This document shows positions 37,823-44,072 of a stretch of 64,000 nucleotides of DNA, piece by piece. Each line of letters starts with the position of its first letter. The first letter of the stretch is position 1. This DNA is from Seriola aureovittata (taxonomy: Eukaryota; Chordata; Actinopteri; Carangiformes; Carangidae). A program made the position numbers and the translations under genes. The notes below the pieces were generated by a model, which worked only from the letters and a program-made list of their open reading frames with translations, was not told the DNA's origin and searched no databases. The stretch lies in assembly GCF_021018895.1 (NCBI RefSeq), contig NC_079367.1, positions 30,748,288 through 30,812,287 on the forward strand, in the 5' to 3' direction.

Positions 37823-40800
37823 ACACTACTAGTAGTACTACTACCACTACTACTCCTACTACTAGTGCCACATTTTTTTACTCCTGCTACTATTCCTGCT
37901 ATGAAGGACAGGTGAACCAAGAAAAGACACACACAGACAGGAACACAGTCCATCCATCCATCCATCCATCCATCCATCCATCCATCCATCCATCCATCCA
38001 TCCATCCATCCATCCATCCATCCATCCATCCACCATTAACCCTCCTCTCTCCCTGCAGCCATCACAGATGAGACTCTGAGTTTTGTGGCTCGTAGCCGGC
38101 GCCTCCTGGTGGTTGTTAGCCCAGGCTACGCCTCTAAGGGCTCCCAGGCACTGCTGGAGCTGAAGGCTGGCATCGATGGCATGGCATTGGACGGGCACCT
38201 GCGGGTGATCCTGGTTCAGTACAAGCCAGTCCAGAGGAAGGGCTGGGTCAGGGAGCTGAGGAGAGCCCGGGTGGCCCTGGCACTTGTCCGATGGCAGGGA
38301 GACAAATCCAGAGAGCTGACGTCCCACTTCTGGAAGAGACTGAGGGTAGAGTTACCTGTGAGGAGGGTTAGCAGCAGGGATGAGGAGGAGGACAGTAAGG
38401 AGGTGGCTCTGATGAGGCTGCACAGTCAGAACAGCACAAACTCCCAGACAGGCCTCATCACCACCACCGTCAAAGATCCACAGAAAGTCTTCAACTGTTC
38501 AGCATAGCCATGACGGAGGTCAGCAGCTACATGTGTCCTAAAACGTGTTTGCTGTCTCAACAGAACTATACAGACATGTTAAAGGACACGATTAGTTTCA
38601 TCACCTTCTATCATCTACAGATCTACAGAAAGCCTCCTGTTTCCCTGGTTCAAATGAGGGTGTTAGCTACGTGATGTTTCTAACAAGATACCAGTGCAGT
38701 GTCTGAGACTCATTCATGTCAATATTTTTCCATAAAACCTTTCATTTCATTTAACGACAAGAATAAAAGTATACAGCCAAGTTATTAATACATATAATAA
38801 TCTATATTAACAACATCAGCATCAGCATGTAAAAATGCTCTCGATGGTAATGACAGCATGTTGAAATTAAGCAGGTTCAATGCTTAATTCGTCTCAGCAT
38901 CTTAGTTAGCCAGTTAGCATGATAATTAGCATTAAGCACTACAGTTGAGGCTGATGGGGATGTCTTGGCTTCTCTAGGTATTTGGTTATAAACCAAAGTT
39001 TTGGACAAATTTAAATTTTGACCTGATGATGGCACTAGATGGAAGGTCGGGGATGAAACGTATTTACAATTCATTCTCTCAGACCATGAATGTGTGTACC
39101 AAATTGTGTGTACCAAATTTCACGACAATCAATCCAAGAGTTTTTTAGATATTTAAATAAAAAACGAAAATGTCAAGCTCATGGTGGTGCTAGAGAATAA
39201 GTCAGTTGATCACCAGAATTAGCAGGATTCATCGTCAGGGGACCATGAATGTCTATACTAAATTTCATCACAAAAGTCAAAGTAATACAAGAATTATCAT
39301 TATCATTGTTCATACAACAACTGTAATGGTTAATAAGTAGAAGTGCTAGCCTTTGACCAGGTTTTTAAACAGTAAGTGATATGGGAAATGACCCTAGAAT
39401 GTAATTGACATGTAATCACGCATGAACCTAAAATTTTAAAAATTTAATATGATGTACTTTTTTCACCTGAGCCTTGAAAGAAAGTTTGGAATCAATAAGA
39501 ACTCAGAGGTTTACACAGAGATATCTGGTTCTACACAAGAACTTTTTGCTTAGTGTTTTAGATACATGTAGACACATTACCTTAACCATGCTATTCCATA
39601 AACCATCAAATTTGTGAGTTCATAGGCAAATTGTGTCATGCTGCTACCATGTACATAAATGACAGTGTCATCTGCATACATTTGGATGTTTGTGTCTCAT
39701 TAGCTCAAAGCACCCCCATCAAGGCTGCAGTGTTCATTATAACCATAATATGACAAAACATTTAGCTATTCTAGCCTGGTTGCAGTGTTTGGATGAACTG
39801 GCTAAAGTGGTACTGAATGTTTTTTTTTAAGCCTGGAGTTTGGGTTTACCTTTAGGCAAAAGCAACCAACCACAGCAGTTGATAGGTGGAGACACCTGTC
39901 AATCAAGTGAAACTAAAGCCATGTTTAGACCATAAAGTACCTGGAACTTTTAGTTCTGACAAATTGTGTCCCATATATATTCAACAGCCCACAGGACACA
40001 GCATTTTATTTACAAATATGTGACGATCCTGTACGGGTGACAACCCTAGCCACTCTGGTCGTTGTGGTCCTATAAGTCCTGTTTCAGTTTTTTTTACCTT
40101 CTCCGGGACCTGTTTCGCAGTGTTGAAAATGTGTTTGCTTGCTCGCTCACTCACTGTGGACTTTTTAAAATCGTGGATGAAATAAAATGCAGCTAGTACT
40201 GAAATGTTCAGCACTGCAGACCACACCCACCAAAGTTCCTGAACCTTTGGAAAGTACTACCCCCCCGACTAGGTACCGGGGGAAAGTTCCTGTGGTGAAA
40301 ACATGGCTCAATATATATCTTTTTACACCAAGACACATTAGAAGAAGTGAGTAACTCCGCTCATAAAGTCGGAATAAAATATTTTTTACGTCTTTCCATG
40401 AAATGATTGTGACAATGTGATTTATTTCATTTCACCTGGGTAATTGGGACACATAATGTAATCATTGCACCTGGTCAAAAGTGATTATTGATGCATTTAA
40501 AGAGGAATAAACAGAGGATTGTGTCTGAAAACAAAATTATTCCAACTTTATGGGCAACAGTATATAAGGATTAACACCCTAATGGAAAGGAAAGAATTTT
40601 GGTTGTTTGGTTGTTTACATGTATCTTTGGATAAACAGAGGTGTTTGATAACAGGAAATTTTAGCTGTTGGTAGCACTAGAGGAAAGGTCAGGGGATCAG
40701 TTAAGTTAGGAGCATTCATTCTCAGGGAACCACAAATATCCGAACCAAATATCATCCCAATCAAGATATTTCACCCTGGACCAAAGTGTTGGACTGACTG

Positions 40801-43800
40801 ATGGGCAGTTCAATCCCTAATCTCACAACCTCAGTTTACCTTAATATATATTGACTGTTAGAGAAGGTCTTAATGGAGTAAGGAAAACAAATTCAGAGAT
40901 TATTGTGTCTTGTGGGAAAAACTGTGATGTATTGCATCTCTAGAGAGATGTTTTGGAGTTTTCTCAACAACTTGAATAAAGTGAGTTTTTTTCTTAAAGC
41001 TCCAACTAGCGAAAATTACAGGAACTGCTTTTTAATGCACTTTAACACTCAGCTGCGATGGTTGCTTGGCTGGTTAGATTTTTTCCTAATAATGTTTTGG
41101 GGACATCCAGTGGAACATAAGCCAACACAGATGTGAAGTTGGGTGTCACCTGCAAAGAGGGAGATTTACAATATAATATCCAACAGACTTTAAAAACACC
41201 ACAGTTATAAAATGTTACAGAGGAAACACAGACCCATGGAGGAGGGATCTATGCACTGCAATTTTCAAATATTAGTTTTATTAGAGAAAAAAAAATGTAT
41301 TTACAGAATAAAACCTGCCTGATCATTACTTTAAAATGTTGCAATTACTCTGCACTTCTGTATTTTTTTTATTTCATTTTATTGCACTGCTTTCACTTTT
41401 ATACATTCAATATATCAATAATAAATCAACTGTAAGATATAATCTTCTTTGAAAATATGCAATATGCTATTCATCTTTAACACTCAAAAAACAGTATTAT
41501 GGGATATAATAATGGGAGAATACATCCTGCATGATGTCATGCTTTAATGTGTTTAAGCAGTTTACAGCATTTCATTTTTTTGTTGTTTATTCAATAAATG
41601 ACTTTTTCTTCTAATGCTATGTCATCATCATCATTCATGTCATTGTTTTTCATTCCATTTGCACAAATACCCACATACATGCAGTTAGGATCACAATGCA
41701 TATAATGAAAATATAGTTAATACAATTATTATTTTCTGTCTAGAAGTTTAATGTGAAATAACAGATTATTTCTAGAGGTTCAATTTTCATTTTAAAATAA
41801 ATTGGTAATAGAGAGTTTAGTTTAATCTGCACCTGCACTTGCTTCACCACAGTATGATCATGTTAACATGGTTAAAAAAAATCTTAACTCACACTACACG
41901 TACTGCCTCTTTGCTGAGCTTTCTATCACATTCTACTGTCTGAAAAAAAGCTGACAAAAAATTCATGAATGTTTTGAGTCTTTGTTCTGATTTTCTTAAA
42001 AAGGGATTTGACCAGTGACTGTCTGGAAGGTAATAAGTCTAGCAAGACAAATTTTTTACAGCCACGTTACACACATATGAGGAATGTATGTCCTGTTAGT
42101 GGGTTAGATGAAAAATCTGCTGATCACTAGCCCTGACAGTCCCAGATGTTAAGGTGAAACAGAAGTGCAGTGTTCTTCATCAGAGGTGGGGAAATTAACT
42201 AGACGTATATTTACCTAACCAGCTACTTAGTCCTCATTACTAAAGTTTTCCATCTATGCAAAAACTAAAACATACCATTTGAAAACATTGACAAAAAAAC
42301 ATAAATGTCATCTTAATGTGGCCTGTTTTCAGGTGCACTGTCTTCTTTGCCTTATCCTGGGGCCAGTTTCACAAAGACATGTCAGACTGGTCTGTAGTGT
42401 CGGTCCAGTCTTCATGTTGCTCATAGATCAGTCTGATGTCAGACTGTTTCACAAAAATAAAGCCTGACTAACAATGACAAAAACATTACACACTTACCCC
42501 CAGGCTAACTCAGGCCTAAGACCAATGTTACCATGGTAATAATCAGTGACACCTGCGCTGACCAGTAGCACCAAGCAACACAAAACAAGAAAACATGACT
42601 CACAATTTGAGCAGAGGCAGACAAAGTAAAATGTCCTTGCTGTTGAATTCTTCTAGTGGACAAACATTTTCTGCTGGGGTACACGGAGCTTAGCAGTTGG
42701 ATGCGGTTCCTTGGTCAGCCTTTTTTTTTTTTAATTCTGAAAAAAGTCGTTATTTACCCAGAGTTCATAGTACTACAGTCCCATTTAAATTGCAACGTGG
42801 AAGATCACGCCTGACTGCTTGTCTTATAGGCACCCCAGGTAACTGCAGCCTAAGCTAGGTACTTTTGTAATATGTCACATGTAGTGGATCTGAAACCAAA
42901 TCATTCCCTTTTAAGTTGGTATAAGAGTGAAAGTTAAGATTGGGTTTCATGTAGTGGTGGGACCCTTTATCCCGAGGGTCTTCAAATGGTTTGTTTTGGG
43001 TTTAATAGTCCAAAACTTGTTGAGATATTTCAGCCTGGACCAAAGCGTTGAACTCTGACATCACTGAATAGCATGGCTAAAAACTGATGCTGGGCTTTTT
43101 GGAAGCCACATCATGTAAAATGGTTTGTTGTCAATAAACACATGAAGTTGTGTTCAATCTCTTCTGCTGGTATTTTATCATTGGTTGTTTCCTCTTCCTG
43201 TCTGTCCTCTGTCAGACCTATCAGAGGCCATCCTGCAGTCGATGCAGCGGAGCCGCCGCGTCCTGTTCGTCCTCAGCCCCGACTTCCTGAAAGAAAAAAG
43301 CTTCAGCCTCCTGGAGTGTCGCCTTGGTCTGTACCTACAACATGGCCACCAGGCCTCCATCATGGCTGTTGTTTACCGCTCAGCCAGTAAGCTGCCTTGT
43401 GTGGAGGTGGCCCAGCTCCACCAGGCCTCTGTCAGCACGGTGAAGTGGCGAGGGAGTCAATCTGAACCACAGCATTCACGATTCTGGCTGCGGCTGAGGC
43501 TGGCACTGCCCGTCCGGCCACTCGCTATGGGCAGGAGGTTGATCGACAGCACATCATCTCACTCAGACCTGGCTGCACTGGCACTGCAGAGAGTTCAAAG
43601 GAATCAGAACCAGAACCAGAACCAGAGGGACAGAAACTATCAGACCCGCAGAAACAGATGGGCTGCAGCCAATCAGAGCCGCAGAGACAGACTTGGAGGG
43701 AGGGGCAGGGGCAGGGGCAGGGTGAAGAGGGGGGATACATGCAGGGAGGAGGGGTCACAGCACAGCAGGAGCTGCTCAGGGTGCGCTGGGTTTGTTGGCC

Positions 43801-44072
43801 AGGTGGAAAACAGAGGGGTGGAGCTTAAAGTGGAGACAGAGATGAAGGAGGTGACACATGATAGGACTGAGATTCGGTCAGACCCTGTTCCAGAAACAGA
43901 ACTCACCCCAACTCCAGACTCCACTCATGACACATTCTCAACTCCTAACCCCGGCCCCATACCTGTCTCAGCCTCAGACCCAGTCCCTGACTCCGCCCAC
44001 CCCACCTGTGAGCAGGACGATGGTGGGAAACACAAGCAACAGTGGCAGATGATTCCCTCGAGACTTTTATAA
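7072..44072 (+). CDS. il1rap: il1rap: interleukin-1 receptor accessory protein, spliced, two alternative ends
   Basis: Co-receptor that joins ligand-bound IL-1R1 (and, in mammals, the IL-33 and IL-36 receptors) at the plasma membrane and brings in a second TIR domain to recruit MyD88 and IRAKs. Twelve coding pieces join with consistent phases: 7072-7073, 13336-13421, optional 18580-18645, 19758-19953, 21649-21732, 24757-24964, 25075-25243, 25342-25413, 30594-30720, 31876-32024, 32379-32522, 35460-35603, then either 38059-38507 (a) or 43216-44072 (b). Predicted length is about 631 residues (a) or 767 (b), or 609 and 745 without the optional exon; human forms are 570 and 687. Layout is signal peptide, three Ig domains with the IL-1R-family cysteines, one membrane span near 394-415, and a TIR domain from 435. 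Motifs such as [21 protein letters not shown] and QALLELKAG point to IL1RAP rather than IL1R1 or IL1RAPL. The model rests on splice signals and homology; no transcript was available. Confidence 0.93.
7147..7209 (+). repeat. (CTG)n then (TTG)n trinucleotide tract
   Basis: Eight or so CTG units run directly into about ten TTG units, about 75 bp into intron 1. It produces poly-Ala/poly-Val or poly-Asn/poly-Ser ORFs that are not genes. Confidence 0.9.
9421..9660. repeat. Probable interspersed repeat with internal palindrome
   Basis: The phrases GTCGGTGAGCCAATCAGA and CATCACAACGTTTCAGAAGT are ones I associate with a fish interspersed repeat. Within it, 9475-9510 is a near-perfect palindrome (ATCAGAAGAGA paired with TCTCTTCTGAT, with an inner GGCTC/GAGCC pair). 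Boundaries and class are uncertain. Confidence 0.35.
10552..10655 (+). repeat. Paired CA and GT microsatellites
   Basis: (AC)n at about 10552-10567 and (GT)n(GA)n at about 10616-10668, lying as a loose inverted pair. They are responsible for three overlapping spurious ORFs on both strands. Confidence 0.85.
10978..11127 (+). mobile_element. Partial copy of terminal-inverted-repeat element (right end)
   Basis: Resembles the right part of the elements at 29060-29480 and 60970-61458: GTAACCATGG, then CATGGTCCGG, CTGCCGCTGTAGGGGC and TTTCAGGAGACACTGCTATG, ending in CTATGGGTCGTA at 11116-11127. The left end is missing. Confidence 0.6.
11655..11793 (+). mobile_element. tRNA-derived SINE fragment (3' part)
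   Basis: Begins near a B-box-like GGTTTGAATCC and continues with CCTTTGCTGCATGTCATTCT, a TCTC-rich stretch, AATAAAGGCATAAAAAGCCC and an A-rich end. This tail is shared with the full-length SINE copies at 15687 and 53854. The 5' half is not recognisable. Confidence 0.7.
12240..12930. repeat. AGTAC-rich interspersed repeat pieces
   Basis: TTAAAGTACTGGAGTACTTG at about 12270-12290 and CTCAAAGTACAGATACT with ACTCAAATACT at about 12870-12910 belong to the family also seen at 4730, 5395 and 31540. The DNA between them looks unrelated. Confidence 0.4.
13336..13421 (+). CDS. il1rap: il1rap signal-peptide exon
   Basis: Acceptor TCTGCAG, donor ACAG/GTAAGAAA. It supplies the G of the start codon and residues 2-29: a hydrophobic core [14 protein letters not shown] followed by small and polar residues (TLSQSS), as expected for a cleaved signal peptide. 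It ends in phase 1, which fits both the 18580 exon and the 19758 exon. Confidence 0.85.
15246..15280 (+). repeat. (CA)n microsatellite
   Basis: An uninterrupted run of about 17 CA units. Confidence 0.9.
15673..15913 (-). mobile_element. Full-length tRNA-derived SINE with 14-bp target duplication
   Basis: On the - strand the element starts GGGGCGTCGTGTAGCGTAGT with an A-box-like region, has a B box GGTTCGAATCC, then the shared tail CTGCATGTCATTCCCCCTC, CATTAAAGGCATAAAAAGCC and an A-rich end. It is bounded by the 14-bp direct repeat ACATCACAATTTTC at 15673-15686 and 15900-15913. The tRNA-like half looks like a tRNA with a long variable arm, but it is a retroposon and not a tRNA gene. A 129-codon ORF read across it on the + strand is an artefact. 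Confidence 0.88.
18580..18645 (+). CDS. il1rap: il1rap candidate cassette exon (22 codons)
   Basis: A 66-nt block between TGCTTCTGTTTCAG and GTAAGAAA, entered and left in phase 1, open throughout. It would add a short polar linker with one N-glycosylation site (NTS) between the signal peptide and the first Ig domain. Mammalian IL1RAP has no such segment. Skipping it keeps the frame, so it may be an alternative exon or a chance match with good splice signals. Confidence 0.5.
18646..19757 (+). other. il1rap intron 3
   Basis: No gene seen. Contains an uninterrupted run of 22 C at 19415-19436 and ends in a long TCTC-rich polypyrimidine tract before the acceptor. Confidence 0.6.
19415..19436 (+). 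repeat. Poly-C run
   Basis: Twenty-two consecutive C after a CCTTTCCCTCC stretch. The opposite strand is a poly-G run. Confidence 0.9.
19758..19953 (+). CDS. il1rap: il1rap Ig domain 1, first exon
   Basis: Acceptor CTCTCTCTCAG, donor ACAG/GTAAAAC. Encodes residues 52-116 of the long model: [15 protein letters not shown], the Ig cysteine in [10 protein letters not shown], and the tryptophan motif LFWYRL, ending LEQPITY. The order C-Y-D-W-G, then C-P-L-F, then W-Y matches the start of mature IL1RAP. NYTS is a glycosylation site. It leaves in phase 2. Confidence 0.93.
19954..21648 (+). other. il1rap intron 4
   Basis: Holds the (ACT)n/(AAT)n tract at 20184-20231 and a (GT)n microsatellite near 21400-21440. 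The open frames around 20707-21054 have no domain support. Confidence 0.6.
20184..20231 (+). repeat. (ACT)n then (AAT)n trinucleotide tract
   Basis: About eight ACT units followed by about eight AAT units. Confidence 0.9.
21649..21732 (+). CDS. il1rap: il1rap Ig domain 1, second exon
   Basis: Acceptor CTCCTCTGCAG, donor ACG/GTGAGA. Encodes [19 protein letters not shown] then TGLYICMLR: the DTGxYxC signature closes the first Ig fold and the CMLR end matches IL1RAP. It enters and leaves in phase 2. The loop before LRLSKD is a few residues shorter than in mammals. Confidence 0.93.
21733..24756 (+). other. il1rap intron 5
   Basis: No second gene. Contains small CA microsatellites (near 23518 and 24125-24189). 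The open frame at 23005-23208 shows no domain. Confidence 0.6.
24757..24964 (+). CDS. il1rap: il1rap Ig domain 2, first exon
   Basis: Acceptor CTGTCTTGCAG, donor CCAT/GTGAGA. The start [15 protein letters not shown] completes domain 1 with the extra family cysteine. Domain 2 follows with PDCQPP, then KTLECPNLQ and the TVTWYH tryptophan strand. The Cys positions agree with IL1RAP domain 2. It ends in phase 0 after residue 214. Confidence 0.93.
25075..25243 (+). CDS. il1rap: il1rap Ig domain 2, second exon
   Basis: Acceptor GTTTGTCTTAG, donor GTCA/GTAAGA, separated from the previous exon by an intron of only 110 bp. Encodes [28 protein letters not shown] and [10 protein letters not shown]. The K-C-Y and Y-V-C-T-V-T-Y motifs are characteristic of IL1RAP. 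NFT and NVT are possible glycosylation sites. It leaves in phase 1. Confidence 0.94.
25342..25413 (+). CDS. il1rap: il1rap linker exon between Ig domains 2 and 3
   Basis: Acceptor TACTCTTTCAG, donor AAGG/GTAGGT. A 72-nt exon encoding [19 protein letters not shown], the proline-rich hinge matching the SPKN...VIHSPND part of mammalian IL1RAP. Phase 1 in and out. Confidence 0.9.
27175..27253 (+). repeat. (CA)n microsatellite, about 39 units
   Basis: The longest pure dinucleotide run in the window. Confidence 0.95.
27300..27840 (+). mobile_element. Candidate solo LTR
   Basis: A GC-richer island in AT-rich intron DNA with a TATA-like CTATAAAATGG (27650-27660), about 110 bp downstream an AATAAA at 27769-27774, then a T-run and CACTGAACTGACTTTGTC. 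This spacing of TATA box and polyadenylation signal is what an LTR shows. I could not define TG...CA ends, a target duplication or a primer-binding site, so this is tentative and no family is named. Confidence 0.3.
29060..29480 (+). mobile_element. Non-autonomous element with 12-bp terminal inverted repeats, copy A
   Basis: Begins TATGACCCATAG (29060-29071) and ends CTATGAGTCATA (29469-29480), which are inverted repeats with one mismatch. The body matches 60970-61458 in the same orientation for most of its length. No transposase is encoded. The size (421 bp) and structure fit a MITE-like DNA element. The left flank GCAGGTTAT is shared by both copies, so the true edge may lie a little further out. 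Confidence 0.7.
29690..29893 (+). repeat. 21-bp minisatellite (ACAACCACAAAGAGACAC type), left part
   Basis: About nine tandem units built on ACAACCACAAAGAGACACAA. A few more units resume at 30403-30440 after the dispersed repeat, so the array was split by that insertion. Because 21 is a multiple of three, all frames stay open and give repetitive ORFs on both strands; none is a gene. Confidence 0.9.
29901..30342 (-). repeat. Dispersed repeat, copy 2 (inverted copy of 1358-1790)
   Basis: Reverse complement of 1358-1790 with minor indels, from ACAGGTCTATTATACACTGG to CTCAAAATTTCCCTGGAATT. About 60 bp beyond (30343-30402) is not shared with copy 1. The insertion interrupts the 21-bp minisatellite. 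Confidence 0.8.
30594..30720 (+). CDS. il1rap: il1rap Ig domain 3, first exon
   Basis: Acceptor TTTCTCTCCCCCTCAG, donor AACAG/GTAGAA. Encodes [19 protein letters not shown], then [13 protein letters not shown]. The VRLVC cysteine and WWTVDGK tryptophan strand match domain 3 of IL1RAP. NSS is a glycosylation site. It leaves in phase 2. Confidence 0.93.
31025..31530 (+). repeat. Minisatellite with unit of about 30-35 bp
   Basis: About 14 diverged units of the type AGTAAAAGTACTTCCTGTAG followed by TTACAGTATCAC. The core AGTAAAAGTACTT also occurs in the adjacent interspersed repeat (about 31700), suggesting that the array grew from that repeat. Confidence 0.85.
31540..31725. repeat. AGTAC-rich teleost interspersed repeat
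   Basis: GTAGTGGAGTACAAAGTAAA, AAGTACAAGTACTTCA and GAGTAAAAGTACTTAGTTAC are the typical phrases of the family also seen at 4730 and 5395. Confidence 0.5.
31876..32024 (+). CDS. il1rap: il1rap Ig domain 3, second exon
   Basis: Acceptor TGTGTTTGCAG, donor GAGG/GTGAGT. Encodes [19 protein letters not shown], then [17 protein letters not shown] and RRAQLEEE. The DLxxxYxCxVRN signature closes the third Ig fold. NCS is a glycosylation site. It ends in phase 1. Unspliced reading meets TAA after two more codons (32030-32032), which would give a secreted ectodomain. Confidence 0.93.
32379..32522 (+). CDS. il1rap: il1rap transmembrane exon
   Basis: Acceptor TCTCGTTGTGTCAG, donor ACAG/GTGAGC. Encodes [13 protein letters not shown], the hydrophobic span [20 protein letters not shown], and the juxtamembrane [14 protein letters not shown]. 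The VVYHVFWLE and FGTDE words match mammalian IL1RAP closely. Phase 1 in and out. Confidence 0.94.
33120..33300 (-). repeat. TTGCAGCGTG-family interspersed repeat
   Basis: Related to 5848-5965 by the phrases AACGCTGCAGATTC, ACACATGTGAAAATACG and GGCCACCGTAG. Boundaries are approximate. Confidence 0.45.
34480..34620. repeat. Ancient teleost interspersed repeat fragment
   Basis: TTGAGGGAATCTTCAAATTT, GGTACAAATGTCCACTTGG and GGTCAAAGGTCAATGTCAC are words of a very common fish repeat. A sister fragment lies at 47440-47690. Confidence 0.4.
35460..35603 (+). CDS. il1rap: il1rap TIR domain, first exon (box 1 and box 2)
   Basis: Acceptor TGTGTGTTTAG, donor GGGA/GTGAGT. Encodes [18 protein letters not shown], then [28 protein letters not shown] is TIR box 1 and RDSLPGG is box 2 with the BB loop. 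This exon is common to both receptor isoforms and ends in phase 1, so the next codon starts with A in both. A 1.15-kb minisatellite begins a few bases after its donor. Confidence 0.96.
35608..36760 (+). repeat. 1.15-kb minisatellite, units of 19-21 bp around TACTGCAGTA
   Basis: About 55 tandem units, each with the 10-bp palindrome TACTGCAGTA (or TACTGTAGTA) followed by CTACACACACA or CAACACACA. Larger blocks of several units are themselves repeated, for example the series near 35690, 35850 and 35950, so the array also has higher-order structure. Long repetitive ORFs on both strands come from this array and are not genes. Confidence 0.95.
37781..37866 (+). repeat. (CTA)n trinucleotide tract
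   Basis: Imperfect run of ACT/CTA units giving poly-Thr or poly-Leu ORFs. Confidence 0.85.
37950..38032 (+). repeat. (CATC)n microsatellite, about 21 units
   Basis: Uninterrupted 4-bp tandem repeat that ends 26 bp before the first base of terminal exon a, so it occupies the usual branch-point zone. Confidence 0.95.
38059..38507 (+). CDS. il1rap: il1rap terminal exon a (conventional TIR end)
   Basis: Acceptor CTCTCCCTGCAG; the first codon is A/CC. Encodes [47 protein letters not shown] and the box 3 region [13 protein letters not shown], then a tail of about 50 residues to TAG at 38505-38507. This is the second half of the TIR domain as in the standard membrane IL-1RAcP that couples to MyD88. 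The C-terminal tail is not like the mammalian tail. A polyadenylation signal AATAAA follows at 38762-38767. Confidence 0.95.
38508..38790 (+). other. il1rap: 3' UTR of isoform a with polyadenylation signal
   Basis: AATAAA at 38762-38767 is the first canonical signal after the exon a stop codon and is preceded by non-repetitive AT-rich DNA. Transcripts ending here would exclude terminal exon b. Confidence 0.5.
38930..39310. repeat. Ancient teleost interspersed repeat
   Basis: Contains GACCATGAATGTGTGTACC, CACGACAATCAATCCAAGAG, GTCAAGCTCATGGTGGTGC and, again, GACCATGAATGTCTATAC. The wording is that of a very common repeat of fish genomes; the internal repetition of the GACCATGAATGT phrase is typical. 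Confidence 0.6.
40660..40800. repeat. Ancient teleost interspersed repeat fragment
   Basis: AGAGGAAAGGTCAGGGGATC, CATTCATTCTCAGGGAACC and GATATTTCACCCTGGACC belong to the family at 38930. A small third piece lies at about 43019-43055. Confidence 0.55.
43216..44072 (+). CDS. il1rap: il1rap terminal exon b (IL-1RAcPb-type TIR end and long tail)
   Basis: Acceptor CTGTCAG after a pyrimidine-rich stretch; the first codon is A/AC, the same phase as exon a. Encodes [53 protein letters not shown] and the box 3 region [20 protein letters not shown] tail of roughly 150 residues follows with an NQ repeat, an Arg/Gly-rich stretch and a Pro/Thr/Ser-rich end; TAA is at 44070-44072. In mammals the matching exon makes the brain-enriched isoform IL-1RAcPb, which assembles with IL-1R1 but does not give the usual MyD88/IRAK4 output. 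Function here is inferred from that correspondence. Confidence 0.92.

Larger units (their letters stand above)
36761..38058 (+). other. il1rap intron 12 after the minisatellite
   Basis: Contains CTACTA-type trinucleotide-rich stretches (36950-37140 and 37781-37866) and the (CATC)n tract (37950-38032) just before the acceptor of terminal exon a. No other gene is supported. Confidence 0.65.
38791..43215 (+). other. Interval between terminal exons a and b
   Basis: Holds ancient fish repeats at 38930-39310, 40660-40800 and 42960-43070 and a further repeat-like stretch near 42358-42480 (CCAGTTTCACAAAGACATGT). No supported exon. It is an intron for the b isoform. Confidence 0.6.

Noticed and set aside
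43525..43924. - strand ORFs under exon b
   Set aside because: Antisense shadows of a well-supported coding exon.
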